Assembly: GCA_028641055.1 (NCBI GenBank)
Contig: CM054062.1
Span: forward strand, 144,042,459-144,106,458
Direction of reading: 5' to 3'
Source of the DNA: Alopecurus myosuroides
Lineage: Eukaryota; Streptophyta; Magnoliopsida; Poales; Poaceae
Length of the DNA: 64,000 nt
Positions 1-12,076 of the stretch are shown here, piece after piece. Within the stretch, counting starts at the first letter, position 1. Each line of letters starts with the position of its first letter. The notes under the pieces are model-generated. The model was not told where the DNA came from. It saw nothing but the letters and a program-made list of their open reading frames with translations, and ran no database searches. Position numbers and translations under genes: made by a program.

Positions 1-934
1 GGATCTTCTAATGTGAGTTTTGTAGACCAATTTTCCAAACTAATGACAAGTGAGTTTGATATGTCTATGATGGGAGAATTGAAGTTCTTTCTTGGCTTTC
101 AGATCAAGCAATATTATGAAGGAAATTTTATTTTTCAAGCAAAATATATTCAAGACATGCTCAAGAAATTTGATATGAACAATGCCAAGTCACTAGCTTA
201 TCCAATGTCAACAGCCGTGAATCTTATATGGATCACGAAGGTATACCGGTTGATCCCAAACTTTATCGTTCTAGGATCTTTGCTTATCTTTGTGCATCTA
301 GACCGGATATTATGTTTAGTGTGGGTTTGTGTGCAAGATTTCAATCCAACCCCAAGGAAAGTCATATGATTGCGGTCTAAAGGATTCTTAGGTATTTGGT
401 TGACACTCCTACACATGGCCTTTGGTATCCATCGAACACAACTTTTGATCTTGTGGGATACTTCGGATGAGGATTGGCGGGAGGTGACAAGGTGGATAGA
501 AAATCAACCTTGCGGTGCCTTGCCAATTCCTTGGTCGGTCACGTCGTGTGTTGTTATTCCAAGAAGCAAATTGAATTGCCACCTCCTCCCACGGGAAGCG
601 GAGTATATTTACGCCGCTAGTTGTTGCTCTGAACTCTTTTGGATGTGCGCAATGTATTAAGGATTTGGAATTGAGATTAAGACAATGCCTCTTTTGTGTG
701 ATAATGAGAATGCTATAAAGATTGGTCACAATCTGGCACTTCAAGGAAATACCAAGCTTATTGAGATTCGGTATCATTTCATTCGTGTTCATCTGGACAA
801 TGGAGATATCTCACTTTCCTATGTCAACACCAAAGATCAACTTGTCGACATACTCACAAAACCTCTAGATGAGAAGAGATTCAAGCAATTAAGGAGTAAG
901 CTCAATATGGTATGTGCAAGCAATTTTAGTGATG
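1..934 (+). pseudogene. Copia pol: end of reverse transcriptase and RNase H (copy S1)
   Basis: The opening frame (from 13) encodes RT C-terminal sequence with MGELKFFLGFQIK, typical of Copia RVT_2 domains just downstream of the catalytic YVDD. RNase H motifs follow in other frames, including LCDNENAIKIGHN and DILTKPLDEKRF. Against the matching stretch at 26567-27494 this copy carries extra small indels (near 232, 283, 466 and 515-660), so it is broken into more pieces than its sisters. Those extra breaks are probably sequence error; the shared ones are real decay. Confidence 0.85.
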
Positions 935-1893
935 AAAATCTTGCATACACACCTCTACTAGACTCCTATTTGCTCTTAGATGTACGTGTAGACATAGGGG
1001 GAGTGTAGCTCAATCAATGAGTCAACATTACTCCTATAATGCATAAATAAATAAATCATGCATGATGACATTTAAAAAGATATAATGTGCTTAATGATGA
1101 GTTTCGACAATGCACCCAAGATATATCTTCGCGGTGTCATATCGAGCATACTCATACATGGTGGCTAAGGCCACCGCCCCAAATCGAAGATTCGAGTTTT
1201 TGTTTGGTTTTTCATATTGATAGGACATTTGGTGTTCAACTCATATGGCATATTCACTCTTTTATTCCATAACACATCCAATGTCGCTCTTTGTTATTTT
1301 TGTGGTGTTTTTATTTCATCCATTAGATGTGTGAGGAATCATCATACTATTCCTCGCTCCATGTGCACATCATCTTGCTTCATACATCATCAAAACTTTG
1401 CATTAAGTACATGGTCAAACAACTTGCTTTAAAACAAAAAAATGGAACAAAGTCGTGTATCCATGTTGTTAAAACTGGTAGTATGCCTAAATTTTTTTTT
1501 ACCAAAAAAAAACAAACCTACACATTCAAAATCCACAACAAAAAAAGGGGATTTTTCAGAAAACCCGGCCCCCGGCTCTGTCGCTTGGTGCCCGGCCTAA
1601 CGCCGCAGGTTGCCCCCGGCCTAGGCCGGGTCGAGGCCGGCAGGCTCGGGTGGGTACCCGTCCTGGCCAGCTGCCCTGCGCCACTAATCCTCGCAAGCGG
1701 GGGGGGGGGTCTTAGATCTCATCTTCTTGTCCCCTCCCCCACCCAAAAACCTCCATGGGTGCCAAGCCCCAAGCTTTTCTCCACCCACCCCCTCCCTCTA
1801 GAATCCATCCCAACCACCCTTCTCCTTAGATCTGCTACCTTAGCCTCTCCCTCCCCTACTCATCCAAACGGATTTCTCATTGGTGGGGATTAA
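935..1893 (+). other. Sirevirus post-pol spacer (copy S1)
   Basis: No convincing gene. It holds a purine-rich tract followed by TGTAGCTC near 996-1010, AT-rich sequence, then a GC-rich patch at about 1560-1690 with CCGGCCTAGGCCGGG palindromes resembling those in the Sirevirus LTRs, a poly-G run near 1700, and C-rich sequence up to the Tekay-like LTR. Confidence 0.6.
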
Positions 1894-4800
1894 TGTAACA
1901 TCCCATGATTTTGAAAATTTTGAAAAATTCAAAACCATCATGTATTCATGATCATCATAGCATACTTGCACCTTGATTGCACAAATTTTTTGTTTTAATT
2001 TGCTAAACACAAAAATTTAGGTATTATTACCTATTAAACCATGTTTTGAATTTAAATACTTTTTCAAAAGTAAGTATTTTATTTTGGGAAATTTTTTAGT
2101 ACCAAGATGTTCTATTTTTCGTAAGCTTTCCAAAACATATTTGTTTGTTTTTTTTCTATTTTGTTTTGGTTGGGTTTAGAAATGTTTTTGAATTATTTGA
2201 ATAAAGAAAAAAAAAGAAACAGAAAGAAAAAAAGAGAGGAGAAATGCAACCCTGCAGCCTAACCCCCTCTCTCTCCCCTCTTGGGCCCAGCCCACTCTCC
2301 TGTCACTCTTTCCCGCCGCGCGCGCAGCTGCTAAAGGCCCAGCTAGAGCCCAGCAGAAACCCGCAGCAGCCCGCTCCGCTCTCACCTCTCCCTCCGCTCA
2401 CTGACCCGCGAGACCCGCATGTGACGTGATCCCCACTTCACCGTGACTTTACCCCGCCGACAAGAGTCACAACGCGACGCCGTGCGCCCGTCGGACTCCG
2501 ACCACCGCCTCTCCCTCGCGCCCTACCACCTCCCCCAAGTTCCTGCCCTTCTTTATATACGCATCCCCGCCGCCTCTCAACGTCCGCGTTCCAATCTCCC
2601 CTTGAAACCCCAGCTCGCCACCTCGATTTTCTTTGCCATCGCGCGCCATTGTCGGAACTGCCTCGGGAAGCACTCGTCATCGCCGTTACGCACCCCGGGA
2701 GACCACCCCCAGCACACGAGGAGCATCGCCGAGCCGAGAGGAACACGCCGCTATTCTCAACGCATCCGGGGAACCACGGGAACACCCACGCCATCCAAGC
2801 CGCCGTATTCTTCCTCTCCGGTGAGTAACCCCCTCCCCCTTCTCTCTCGTCCGTTCGATCGAAAACGAGCGAGTAGGATTAGATCCCAGCCAAACCGGTA
2901 TGATTTGATCTCAGCCGCCCATCGTCACTTCAATCTGACGCGCCACGACGTTGATCCACGCGGAGACTCCTCGACCAATCAGAAGCCACCGTTGTCATCG
3001 CCCCGGATCGAGCATCTTTTCGTTTAAAACAGAAATAACACATTTCAACTAAAACTTCAAAAATTCATATCTCGAGTTCTGTAGTTCCAATTTCGTTTAT
3101 CTTGGGCTTTTTGAAATCAGCACATTGTGTAGATTAATCTAGGCTATTTAAATTTAAATTTTGAATCGTGCACTCACGTGTTATTTGTAGATCTCTATTA
3201 ATCACTATTTTGGGCATAACTTTTAATCTACAAATCCTTTTTAGGTGAAATCAATTGCTATGGTTTTGTTTTGATGTGTTCTATCCAGTAGATGCATTGG
3301 AAAATTATTTGTGCAACTTTGTAACGGAAACCCCATTAATGTTGATATTTTCCTATAATAAAACCCTAGTAATGCTAAAAATTATATTTTGATAATTAAT
3401 TTGTTTTTCATGCATAATAACCATGTTATTAACATCAGAGAACATCATTATTATTAATTCTTGCTAATTGTGAATTTTTTGCATTAATTTGATCATTGTA
3501 TAACATGCATACATGTTTTTGTATTGTTATTTTGTTTTCTATGTTATGTTTGTTATGTATGTTTATGTGTGGCTTGTTTTGCTTGTATTAGATTGTGAAG
3601 AGGAGCAAGTCTACTCTTGTTGTTGTTATTATTTTTATGATTGTTCATCCTATTGCCAAGCCAAGTGACACACCATCAAATCTCCCATATTTTCACTATG
3701 CATCACTAGTGTTTTTGAGTAGTATGCATGTTAGGGAATTTTACTAAGTTATTATTACGCTATGAAAAATCCCAAGTAGTGTGTAGCCATCCTTTAGATT
3801 GTTATTTTGGAGACTTAGTACTTAGTAGATGCTTAGCCTTGCTACAAATTTGTTTTGCTCAATGTTGTGGAAAATTCTAAGTATAAACTTCAATGAATCA
3901 CCTGGGTGGGTTTGGTATTGCCTTGTTGTCGAAAGTTGAGTGTCTCCTTGGGGCCTTTAATTTCCTAAGGAGTTCACTTGTGGATTTCCACCGAGGAAAC
4001 AAAGAGATTACCAAGTCCTCTAAGTTTAGTAGCTTCCCGTGCAGCCTTTTGACATATGGGCTCTGTCTTGATCAACTAAGTTGTGAGAGTTCATCCCATG
4101 CTTGACATGAAGATTTAGCGGAATTATAGGTGGAACGGGTCTTGCTGGTTGGGTTGAATTTCTTGCTTCTGAAAGATCTTGTCTAAATTCTCTCCTTTCC
4201 ATGATGCACTCCGCGTGTATAGGATGTTTGGGCTAAGTGAAGACAATGGGTGAAAGTGCACAACCTCTGCAGAGTTAGAACTTGATCATAGTCGTGTCCC
4301 CGGTAATGGACGACTTCGAGCTGCTGAACAAGGATGGACAGAAGAATCTCAAACACCGTTTATGAAGAAGAAAAATTTGGCTAAGGAAATATTAGTTGTG
4401 GTGCTCATGTGTGTGTCCCATGGTGCCATATCTTTGGAAAGAAAACTCTGTTTCAAAGTGTTAGGGAAAAACTTGCTTTCTGCAAATAGCCTAAACTCCA
4501 CCAAGCCAGATATGCATAGTAGTTTAGACTTGCCATCTTATATCCACCATAGTGTCATTTGTCAGTACATTGTTTGTACTAAATCTCCTTCGGGGGCTGC
4601 ATATTCCAACGTGCAGGAAATTCTGAGGATGAAGTTTGATCAAGTGCTTGGACTCGAGTCTACACCCATAACATGTAATGCCTGTGGCATGAATTGAAGA
4701 TGGAGGCTCATTGCTACCTTTATTTCGTTGTTTAGAACTCTAGGTTTTGCTAGTCTTTCAAGACTATGCACTTTGTAATAAAGCTATATTTGGCTATTCT

Positions 4801-4904
4801 GGATCCTTTGTAATAATTTTGATACTTATGCAATGATACTTTACATTTTGTTCTATGGTGCTAGCATTGATCCAGGGATAGCACTTAACACAGTAGTTCT
4901 TACA
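1894..4904 (+). mobile_element. Tekay-like Gypsy LTR, probably solo (in S1)
   Basis: It begins TGTAACATCCCATGATTTTG, the start typical of grass Tekay/chromovirus-type Gypsy LTRs, and ends near TTCTTACA. It contains a GC-rich promoter block with TATATA at 2554-2559, a leader ending in a GTGAGT splice-donor-like site near 2820, then AT-rich sequence, and later an 'acaacctctgcagagt' block recalled from such LTRs. No second copy or internal domain occurs in the unit, so it is read as a solo or truncated LTR. ATTAA precedes it and recurs two bases past the proposed end, a candidate imperfect target duplication. Confidence 0.7.
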
Positions 4905-5659
4905 TTATTAAATTATCATTGTTTGAAGACTTTCCCCATGGCTACAATTAAGACGAGATCCATCCATTGTTTGAAGACTTTCCCCATGGCTTCAATACGG
5001 ATACAAAATTATTTGTGTGTTTATCATTGGCCATTCTAGTCTTATCATGCTTAGGGATCCCATTGTATTGTGGCTAAATTTTTTTTGGGGGGGATTTCTT
5101 GCTTAGGGTTAGTGATTAGGGATTTCTTGTTTAGGTTAGTGATTAGGGACTTCTTGTTATAGGGTTATTGCCTAGGGATTTTTGTTTAGTGATGCCACTA
5201 GTGCCTATTGCTTTCATATTGCTTAGGGATTTCTTGCTTAAGTGATGCCATGCTTCGGGATTTCTTATTTAAGTGTTGCATAGTGCATTTTACTTACATA
5301 TTGCTTAAGGATTGTTGCCACTAGTGTTCCCTAACCACTATGACATGTGAAATCCCTCTAGTATTTTTCTTACACCATATGGCCAGACCTCGGACTTTTG
5401 CTTGCACTCTAATAGTTGGTTTGCACACCATGCTTCATTGCACTCCATGTATTCACTATGACATAAACACCAACTCTAAGTGATTTGTTTGCCCCCAATG
5501 ATTAGTTATATATCTTCTTGCTCATACTCTCATTGTAATAATAACTTATTAATCCACTTCTAAATAGTCTATCAACCAAACCCAATGTTTTCAATATGAC
5601 CATGTACATTCATCTTGCATATGCACTTGCATTTTCATTAATTCTCACACAAGGACCCT
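4905..5659 (+). other. Sirevirus internal spacer with short repeats (copy S1)
   Basis: AT-rich, with no gene seen. It has a duplicated 'gtttgaagactttccccatggct' segment (about 4919-4990) and several ~27 bp repeats built on 'agggatttcttg(c/t)ttaggg' between about 5090 and 5240. Confidence 0.6.
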
Positions 5660-6899
5660 GTGGATACCACCTATGCTCGCAAGAGGACCCAAGAGGAATG
5701 CTAAGGCTGTTTGTGGCTCAACTGCCGCTCATTCCACAGGGTCTACCTCTTCCTGTCAATAAGGATGAGCCAGTCCATGATAACTGGGGGAATCTCAACA
5801 CAGTTGACTGGGAAAATCATTGCATGAACTTCAACCCGTATGCTTTCCCTTCATCGTACCTGCCGCGACAATTGCAAGATGCATCAGCAAGTTCATGGTT
5901 TTGTGGTCTGCACTTTGAAGAATGATCATGTGCCTCAGCCATTTCTTTGACCTTGATGCAGCTAGAGCGGTTTGGCCTGAGGTACTGGAACTCATGGACT
6001 ATCATCAAATTAGCAAGCTTATGGCATGTTCTATTCAGTTTTCTCCTGCTCTGCTTTGGAATTCTTTGCCACAGTTCACTTTTCCACCGGGGGTGGACGT
6101 GCCATGACTTGGATGAGCGTAGGTACTCAGTGTGATGCCACTTCTGGCCGAGTTTGGTGCTTTGTTTGATATTGTGTAGCCAGTTAAATTTTCCCCTTCT
6201 CCCATGTACGGATTTATGGTGATGAACGGAGGATCATGAAGGCAAAGACGGAATTAAGCACTGCTATCCCCCTGGTGTTGGCTCTCAACACATCCCCCAA
6301 GGTTGCATTCTTCTCATATTTTTGGTATATGACTCACACTATTCTTCGGACACCATTCATGCCAAGTTTGGGGAAAAGGGATGCCTCGCCGGTGGATGAT
6401 CAATCTTCTCTACCATATTGTGACTGTCAAGAAGAACAAGCAGCAGCTCGATGTCTTGGATTACATGTGGAACGAGTTGAAGCTTACAGTTCGTGACAAG
6501 AAGGTTCCCATCTATGGATCCTATCTTCAAACTCTCATCAACACCAAGATTCGGCTCAACTCATCAACAATTATAGCCATGGTTGTTCCTACTATGAAAC
6601 CACTTCTTGACGCCTCCCAGGACACTGTTTTCCTCCTCCACGCTCCTCACGAGCTATGTCCACCTCAGGATGAGGTGTCCCATGATGCCTCCCCAGATGC
6701 TTCTCCAGATCATGCTCCTAGGGGTCCGCAGAAGTTTAGCATCAAACGGGCGCTCCAAGGCGATGATGCCACTTCTTTGGACAGTTTTGGGCAGCAAATA
6801 CCCTCTCAGGCCAGCTCGACTCAGGCTCCACACCACCCAATGATGATGATGAGAGGAAGAGGCCGATGATGATCAAGATGATGAGGCTTCGAGGCTTGA
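5660..6899 (+). pseudogene. Env-like / second ORF of the Sirevirus (copy S1, error-rich)
   Basis: This is the counterpart of the clearer reading at 32231-33471. Pieces of the protein appear in different frames (5596-5925, 6236-6496, 6381-6869), broken by many small indels absent from the other two copies. See the S2 entry for the description. The extra breaks here are attributed to poor sequence quality. Confidence 0.6.
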
Positions 6900-7490
6900 G
6901 CTTCCCCTTTTTAGTGCCTTGATGCCAAGGGGGATAATTATCTTAGTGATCTTTACATTTGCGTAGCATGCATCCATTTTCCATTTTCTTTCTTCTAGTT
7001 GAACTCTTTATTTGGTTTATGGTGTTATTCCTATGTGCTATCGTAAGACCATGTCGTTTTCAGGATATCTATTCTATGTTGAAGACTATGCCATTCTCGA
7101 AATATCCATATTATGGTTATCCTAGCTCTATTCATTCCTTGATGAGAAGTATGGTGAGATGATATCATATCCCTTCATACATGATTAATTGTATGTATAC
7201 ATATCTTACCTTATTACTATGATAAAATGTCAATGGATTGAGTAGATAAATCCCTAGAGATAAATATGCTTAATTCTCTATCATAAAGCAATTTTGGGAA
7301 CCTATATAGCTCTAGAGATTATCTTGAACTATACATGTAGGGAGATCTAAATAGCCCCAATTATGTGTGCCCTCAATATGATAACACAATTTATAATTAT
7401 GGGCACACGGGGAGCTTCTTTATATTCCTACTCCCTCAACAAATGCTTCAATCGATTTCTTTTCTAGATCCATATGTTGTCATCAAACAT
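6900..7490 (+). other. Sirevirus 3' untranslated region before the polypurine tract (copy S1)
   Basis: AT-rich, no ORF of note. A secondary purine tract (ccaagggggata) lies just after the env-like stop. Confidence 0.55.
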
Positions 7491-7505
7491 AAAAAAGGGG
7501 GAGAT
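7491..7505 (+). promoter_or_regulatory. Polypurine tract (copy S1)
   Basis: AAAAAAGGGGGAGAT lies immediately before the 3' LTR, where plus-strand DNA synthesis of the element is primed. The position and purine run match Copia/Sirevirus elements. Confidence 0.85.
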
Positions 7506-9706
7506 TAAAAGGACATGTTTCATAATCCTAGTTTTTGATGTTTGATTACAACACTTGGAAGTTATTTGACCATTGTGCTTAAGTGTTCTAGGAAACCGCA
7601 TGAAAAATATACAAAGCTATAAGAGCACAAAATGGAGAAAGGAAAAACAAGTCGAAACACTTGTTTTTTGAAGAAAAGAGTCAAAGAAAGAAGAGAGGAA
7701 GAAGAAATCGAAGGAAGAAGATGAAAGGGGAACTGCATGGCCGGCCTAGGCGGGCCTCAGGCCGGGGGGCGTCTGTTAGGTGGTCGGCCTGGTGGCCAGC
7801 CCAGGCCGGGCTCTCCTTTGCGCAGGCTGGGTGCTGCCTAGCCGGCCTGATGGCCGGCCTAGGCCGGGCGCGTCGGTGTGCTGGCGGCTAGCTGCCGGCC
7901 CAGGCCGGGCCCTCTGAGCCCATGTCGGGCTCCCTGCACGACAGGCCGGGCTCTAGGCCGGGTACTATGCACAGCACAAGAAAACCCCAACGGCCACTTT
8001 CTTCCCCCACTATAAATAGGACTTGTCTCCTACCCTTTGGAGGTGTCAAATAAGCTCCTCTCCTCCATTGTTGACCACCTCCAAGCTTCAAGGTTCTCCC
8101 CAAATACCCAACCTAAGCCATTGATATCTTGGGATTTGGAGGAGAAGATCTAGATCTACAACTTAACCAAGACAATTTGTCATCAACCCACTCATCCCCT
8201 AGGATCTTGTTGTTCTTGGTTCATTGGAGCCAAGAACCTTGTTGCTTCTAGCTCATTGGAGCTTGGAGCCTTGTTGTTGTTCCCGCGGCTCTTGTGCTCG
8301 TGGATCTTACTTTCTAGTGTCTTGGTGGTTTCGGGGATTTGCTGAGGACCCTCCAAAGTTGTGGAGTGTGCCTCATCCTTGTAAAGGTTCTAGTTATCAA
8401 CCTCAACGGCAACATAGTGATTCGAGCCTCTCCACATCGGTGGAAGGGACTCGAAGGAGATACGGTGTGCCATTTGACGGCTACTCGGTGTTCCACATTG
8501 GTGGCACCGCACACTCCAACGGAGATTAGCTTCCATTGGGAAGTGAACTTCGGGATACATCTCCGCGTCATTGTGTTCGGTTATCCCTCAACTTACCTTT
8601 ACTTGTTGCTACTAGCTTCGTCATATATATATACCTTGTGCAGGTTGTACTTGCTCAACTGTCGGGGGGTTACCCCCGAGTAGGGGTTAAAGCAAGTGCT
8701 AAAGGCAAGGTCAATGTGTTGTTTGACCAGGTAGACAACTACCCGGGTACTTGCTACCCGGTAGGTTTCTATCCGGCCGTATACACCAACGGCCAAGAGG
8801 AGAAATCAAGAAAGTTATGTTCGTCAGAGTAGAGAAGTTGGTCCGAGTAGAGGGATTGTGATCCCTACTCGGGCCAGAAGTCAATGGAGCCGTTCTGACA
8901 AGGGATCCCGCGTATCCTGCGTCCGCACCGGCGTGCGGTTCAACTTACGGAGCGCGTGATTATCTGCGCTACGGCGTGGCTACAGTATGGTAGGCGCCTG
9001 TCAAGTCCTGTCACTGACAGAGGGGACAGGACAGGTCTAGGGGCTTACCCTATCTCACTGACAAGGTGGACAGGTCCCATCCCCGAACGGCACGACGACT
9101 TCCCGCACCCGCGTCAGCGAGAAGCCGGAGGCATGCCTCTGTTCTGCAGTGTGCCTATCCCATCAGTCGTACCTTATAGTCTTTTTCTATTCGGCTGGGC
9201 ACCAAGTATATAAGGTGCCCTGCCTCTCCTGCGCGAGGGACGATGCACAACGTTGCCTCACGTTGCATTACTTCACATCTTTACCAGAAATAGCACTAGA
9301 GCTAGAGAGAACAACTGAGCGGCTACTCGGCCAAGAGGCGTACTTTGTACTGTGGCTACTCGGTAAACACACATATAGAGAGAAAGGCAGGAGTAGGGGT
9401 GTTACCTCCACACGAGGGCCATGAACCTGGGGTAAGATCTTCTTTTTTGCAGTGCTAGAGACATCCTACACGCGGCTACTCGCCGTGTGATCCCTCCCCG
9501 AATACCTCCAGCGTCCATCGGCCCCAACCTTTAGCCATCCCATGGCATCTGCCGTGATACCACCACGACATCAACATATAGGATTGTGCACCTAGTTGCA
9601 TAATCTAGACAATCTATATTTGAGCACCATCTTGTTAAATCAAAAAAGAAGCTAAATTTGTAGTTAATCTATTCATCCCCCCTCTAGTTAACCTCTCGAT
9701 CTTTCA
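7506..9706 (+). mobile_element. Sirevirus 3' LTR with nested solo LTR (copy S1)
   Basis: It starts TAAAAGGACATG (the 5' LTR has TGAAAGTACATG) and ends CTCGATCTTTCA like the 5' LTR. TATAAATA lies at 8011-8018. The CpG-rich cluster at about 7735-7965 is full of GGCCGG/CCTAGGCC palindromes. Without the nested 0.9 kb element the LTR is about 1.28 kb, equal to the 5' LTR. Confidence 0.9.
8660..9570 (+). mobile_element. Solo LTR with TCAAC target duplication (copy 1)
   Basis: The segment TGTCGGGGGGTTACCCCCGA ... CACGACA is absent from the 5' LTR of the same Sirevirus and sits between TCAAC (8655-8659) and TCAAC (9571-9575). TG...CA ends, a 5 bp duplication, ~0.9 kb length and an internal 'tatataagg' TATA box near 9210 identify a solo LTR, probably Gypsy. 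The family name is not certain. Confidence 0.9.
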
Positions 9707-11130
9707 CATGGTCCCCGGTACGTGTTGCCCTTCATCTCGGCCCCCGACGATCGTCTTCTATCCCACCTCCTCCATGTGTCGCAGAGGCACATGTCCTCCG
9801 CTTCGGTGTACCCGATGCCTCTTGGATGCCTCTTCTTGGCCGCCAAAGCTTTTTGGGTCAGCTCGTCCATGAACAATGGCATGTCGCGTTGTTCTCGCAT
9901 GGCCTCATCCTCCTATTCTTCCTCCTCGTCCCCCTCAATGCCGTTCTCCACCTGGCCGCTCTCATTGATCATGTCCGTCAAGTAGGCATCCCCGTCCTCC
10001 TAGTGATGCCTGGGTCGGCAATAGCGTTTCGCCGAACTGGTTTGCGGGCGGCAGGAAAGTTGGATGGAGGGATTGCGCGGGCTCCTTGCTCGTGGGTGCT
10101 GTGGACACGTCGGACACATGCGCGGTGTTGAGGTTGAAAGGGGCCCTAGGGCCGGCGGGCGTGGACTCGCCACGTTGTCGAATAGTCGTGTTGACAAATC
10201 CCTCGGGTGATCTGGTAGGGTTTCGAGTAGAGGAAACGATGTACGCGCTGGTGATCTCAACGGCTAACATGGAGGCAAGATTTACCCAGGTTCGGGGCCC
10301 TCATAGAGGTAAAACCCTTACTCTTGCTTGTCTGATCTGTATTATGGCGAGATAGTCGAGCAGTTACAATGGCGATGCCATGGTGGTTGTACGTGGTATC
10401 CATGTATTGTCTAGTCTAGTTGTGGCTTGTATCTTCATCTTCTCTGGTCTAGATTGGATCCCCTTTTTCTTTCCTCCCTCCTGGCTGTTATATATGCAGC
10501 CAGGAGGGGTTACACGAGTCCTAGTAGACTACGTATAGGATTTCTTGTGTTGTGCTTCAAGAAATCGACTATGGCTTCTTGGACCCGGATGGGCCTTCGA
10601 GTAGGCTTCACGTAGCATAGCTGGGCCTGAGACCGGGTAGGGCTCATCCGACAGGTCCGGAAGTCATCCCCACGTCACACGTCCGGCACGTCGATGGGCG
10701 CCAACGGTGTACGTCCCGGCAAGAAACCGTACGTCAGTGCAATCGCAGGCGACGCCGCGTCCGGAATCCTGCTTGGCTAGGCCGCTGAGGCGTTGGAGCT
10801 CGGGCGGGGCCGTGGGGAAGGAACAATGGGGGTACCGGCCTGCATGCCCATCATAATCAAGGATGCTTGCGCTGCAGCTACGCCAATCCTGGCGTCACTG
10901 GCCGCCGTGTCCTCCGTGGCCAGCGGTTCGTCATCGGCGGCGGCCTTGTCCCGCGCCCTCCGGCCGGCCCTCTTCGCCGACTCCTCCTTCCTCTATGCGC
11001 CGGAGAGCACGACCTTGGGCCTCTTCGCTGTGGGGGGCGGGGCCTTCGACGTCGCCTGGGACGGCGCCGGGACCGGCGGAGCAGGTGCAGCTGTAGGCAC
11101 AACTTGGGTGGTATCGTCCGCGTCGGCCAT
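9707..11130 (-). pseudogene. PIF/Harbinger ORF1-type gene, N-terminal half (unit 1)
   Basis: Minus-strand coding sequence from an ATG at 11130 down to the Sirevirus border. The N-terminus is Ala/Pro/Ser-rich, followed by a basic stretch, an acidic stretch and a Myb/SANT-like segment (GYTEAEDMCLCDTW) near the border. This organisation is known from grass PIF/Harbinger ORF1 and NAM-associated proteins. It is interrupted by an LTR-like insert (~10195-10680), carries in-frame stops also present in unit 2, and has extra indels from poor sequence quality. Its C-terminal half lies left of the window. Confidence 0.65.
10195..10680 (-). mobile_element. LTR-like insert in the N-terminal half (unit 1)
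   Basis: Minus-strand sequence with a TATA-like tatata near 10493 and a 'ttacccaggttcggggccctc' block near 10285, a pattern remembered from many Triticeae Gypsy LTRs. It separates two coding stretches of the same gene. Exact ends and a target duplication could not be fixed. Confidence 0.45.
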
Positions 11131-11423
11131 GGCTAGGGAACAGAAGGGGGCGACGGCTCGGGGTGGGAGAGGAACGGCCAGAGGGAAATGAGTGGAGTGT
11201 GCCCTTGTTGGGCCGGCCAGGGCCGATAAATACAAGACATGAGCGTTGTCCCGACGCGTCCGAACGGTGCTCAAATCTGGATCAAAACTGGGCTGGATAT
11301 GAGCGGCCCCAGACAAAAAAACGGACAACGGTCTGTTTAGCCAGCGTCGTAGGGCCGGCTTTTCGGTCGGGCTTCTCAAATCGGGCCGGTCCGGGCGAAG
11401 TAAGCGGCCCGTAGGAGATGTCC
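11131..11423 (-). mobile_element. Terminal region of a PIF/Harbinger element (unit 1)
   Basis: This lies upstream of the minus-strand ATG and ends at GGAGATGTCC (11414-11423) followed by TAA, the 3 bp target preferred by PIF/Harbinger. It is read as the terminal inverted repeat and promoter side of the element that carries the split ORF1-type gene. The partner terminus near 18780-18830 has lost its recognisable repeat. Confidence 0.55.
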
Positions 11424-11426
11424 TAA

Positions 11427-11705
11427 GAGCAAGACAATAGTATAGCCGGCTCTTGGCTAAACAAAAACGCCATGTCATTTAAGACTACCTATAGCCATGT
11501 ATAACAATTAGATATAAGAAAATGTTACTTTATCAATGCATGACCTACATGCCACTCTCACATAGTGTCTAGGAGCACGCGCGGCAGCTGACTCTTGCAT
11601 GAGAGTCTACTTCCATTCTCTCTGCTCTCCTCTCTCCTCCACCTAAGCACAAATATATTAGTTAAATGCTTGTAGACTGCTTACTGTACCTTGTTGTACT
11701 TGCTC
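11427..11705. mobile_element. Tourist-like MITE (unit 1)
   Basis: Imperfect terminal inverted repeats (GAGCAAG.ACAATA against the reverse complement of GTACTTGCTC-type sequence) are flanked by TAA at 11424-11426 and 11706-11708. Size (~280 bp), TAA duplication and ends fit a Tourist (PIF/Harbinger-derived) MITE. Its left TAA is also the TAA next to the Harbinger terminus. Confidence 0.8.
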
Positions 11706-12006
11706 TAAAGGACGAACCGACCTGGCGTTTCCATCGATATTTCGTCAATCTTAAGATCGAAACGCCGGAGCGCTCATAGGGGTAGGATGTGCGTATGTGT
11801 TCTTCGAGGTGAGTGTTTGCACATGTATTGAATCGCTTGCGTTTGCATCGTATTTCTCAAAATAAAAAATAAGCTCTAAGGGCTTATTTAGATTGTATGA
11901 TTTTGCATAAGAATATAAAAAGTGATCCAGTAAGATTTAAAAAATATAGAAATCTCAAACCGGTGTCTTTGGATAGCGCATAAGAATAAAATAAAATAAT
12001 TTAGAG

Positions 12007-12032
12007 TATCTATCTATCTATCTATCTATCTA

Positions 12033-12066
<34 letters not shown>

Positions 12067-12076
12067 CCTATCTATA
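12007..12076 (+). repeat. (TATC)n microsatellite (unit 1)
   Basis: About 17 near-perfect tetranucleotide repeats with one 'tatatc' interruption near 12032 and a TACC variant near 12066. Unit 2 has a slightly different, uninterrupted array. Confidence 0.95.

Larger units (their letters stand above)
1..9706 (+). mobile_element. Sirevirus-type Copia retrotransposon, 3' part (copy S1)
   Basis: This is the 3' portion of the element seen complete in the next two copies. It runs from just after the RT catalytic motif through RNase H, a Tekay-like LTR insertion, the env-like region, the polypurine tract and the 3' LTR. The 5' half lies outside the window. After the LTR comes CATG where the other copies have the full CATGC duplication; one C is missing here, as expected from the error-rich state of this stretch. 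Confidence 0.9.

Noticed and set aside
2443..3027. Pro/Arg/Ser-rich ORF in the Tekay-like LTR leader as a host gene
   Set aside because: It starts upstream of the TATA box and crosses the splice-donor-like site. The same block occurs in all units inside an LTR, and composition alone explains the open frame.
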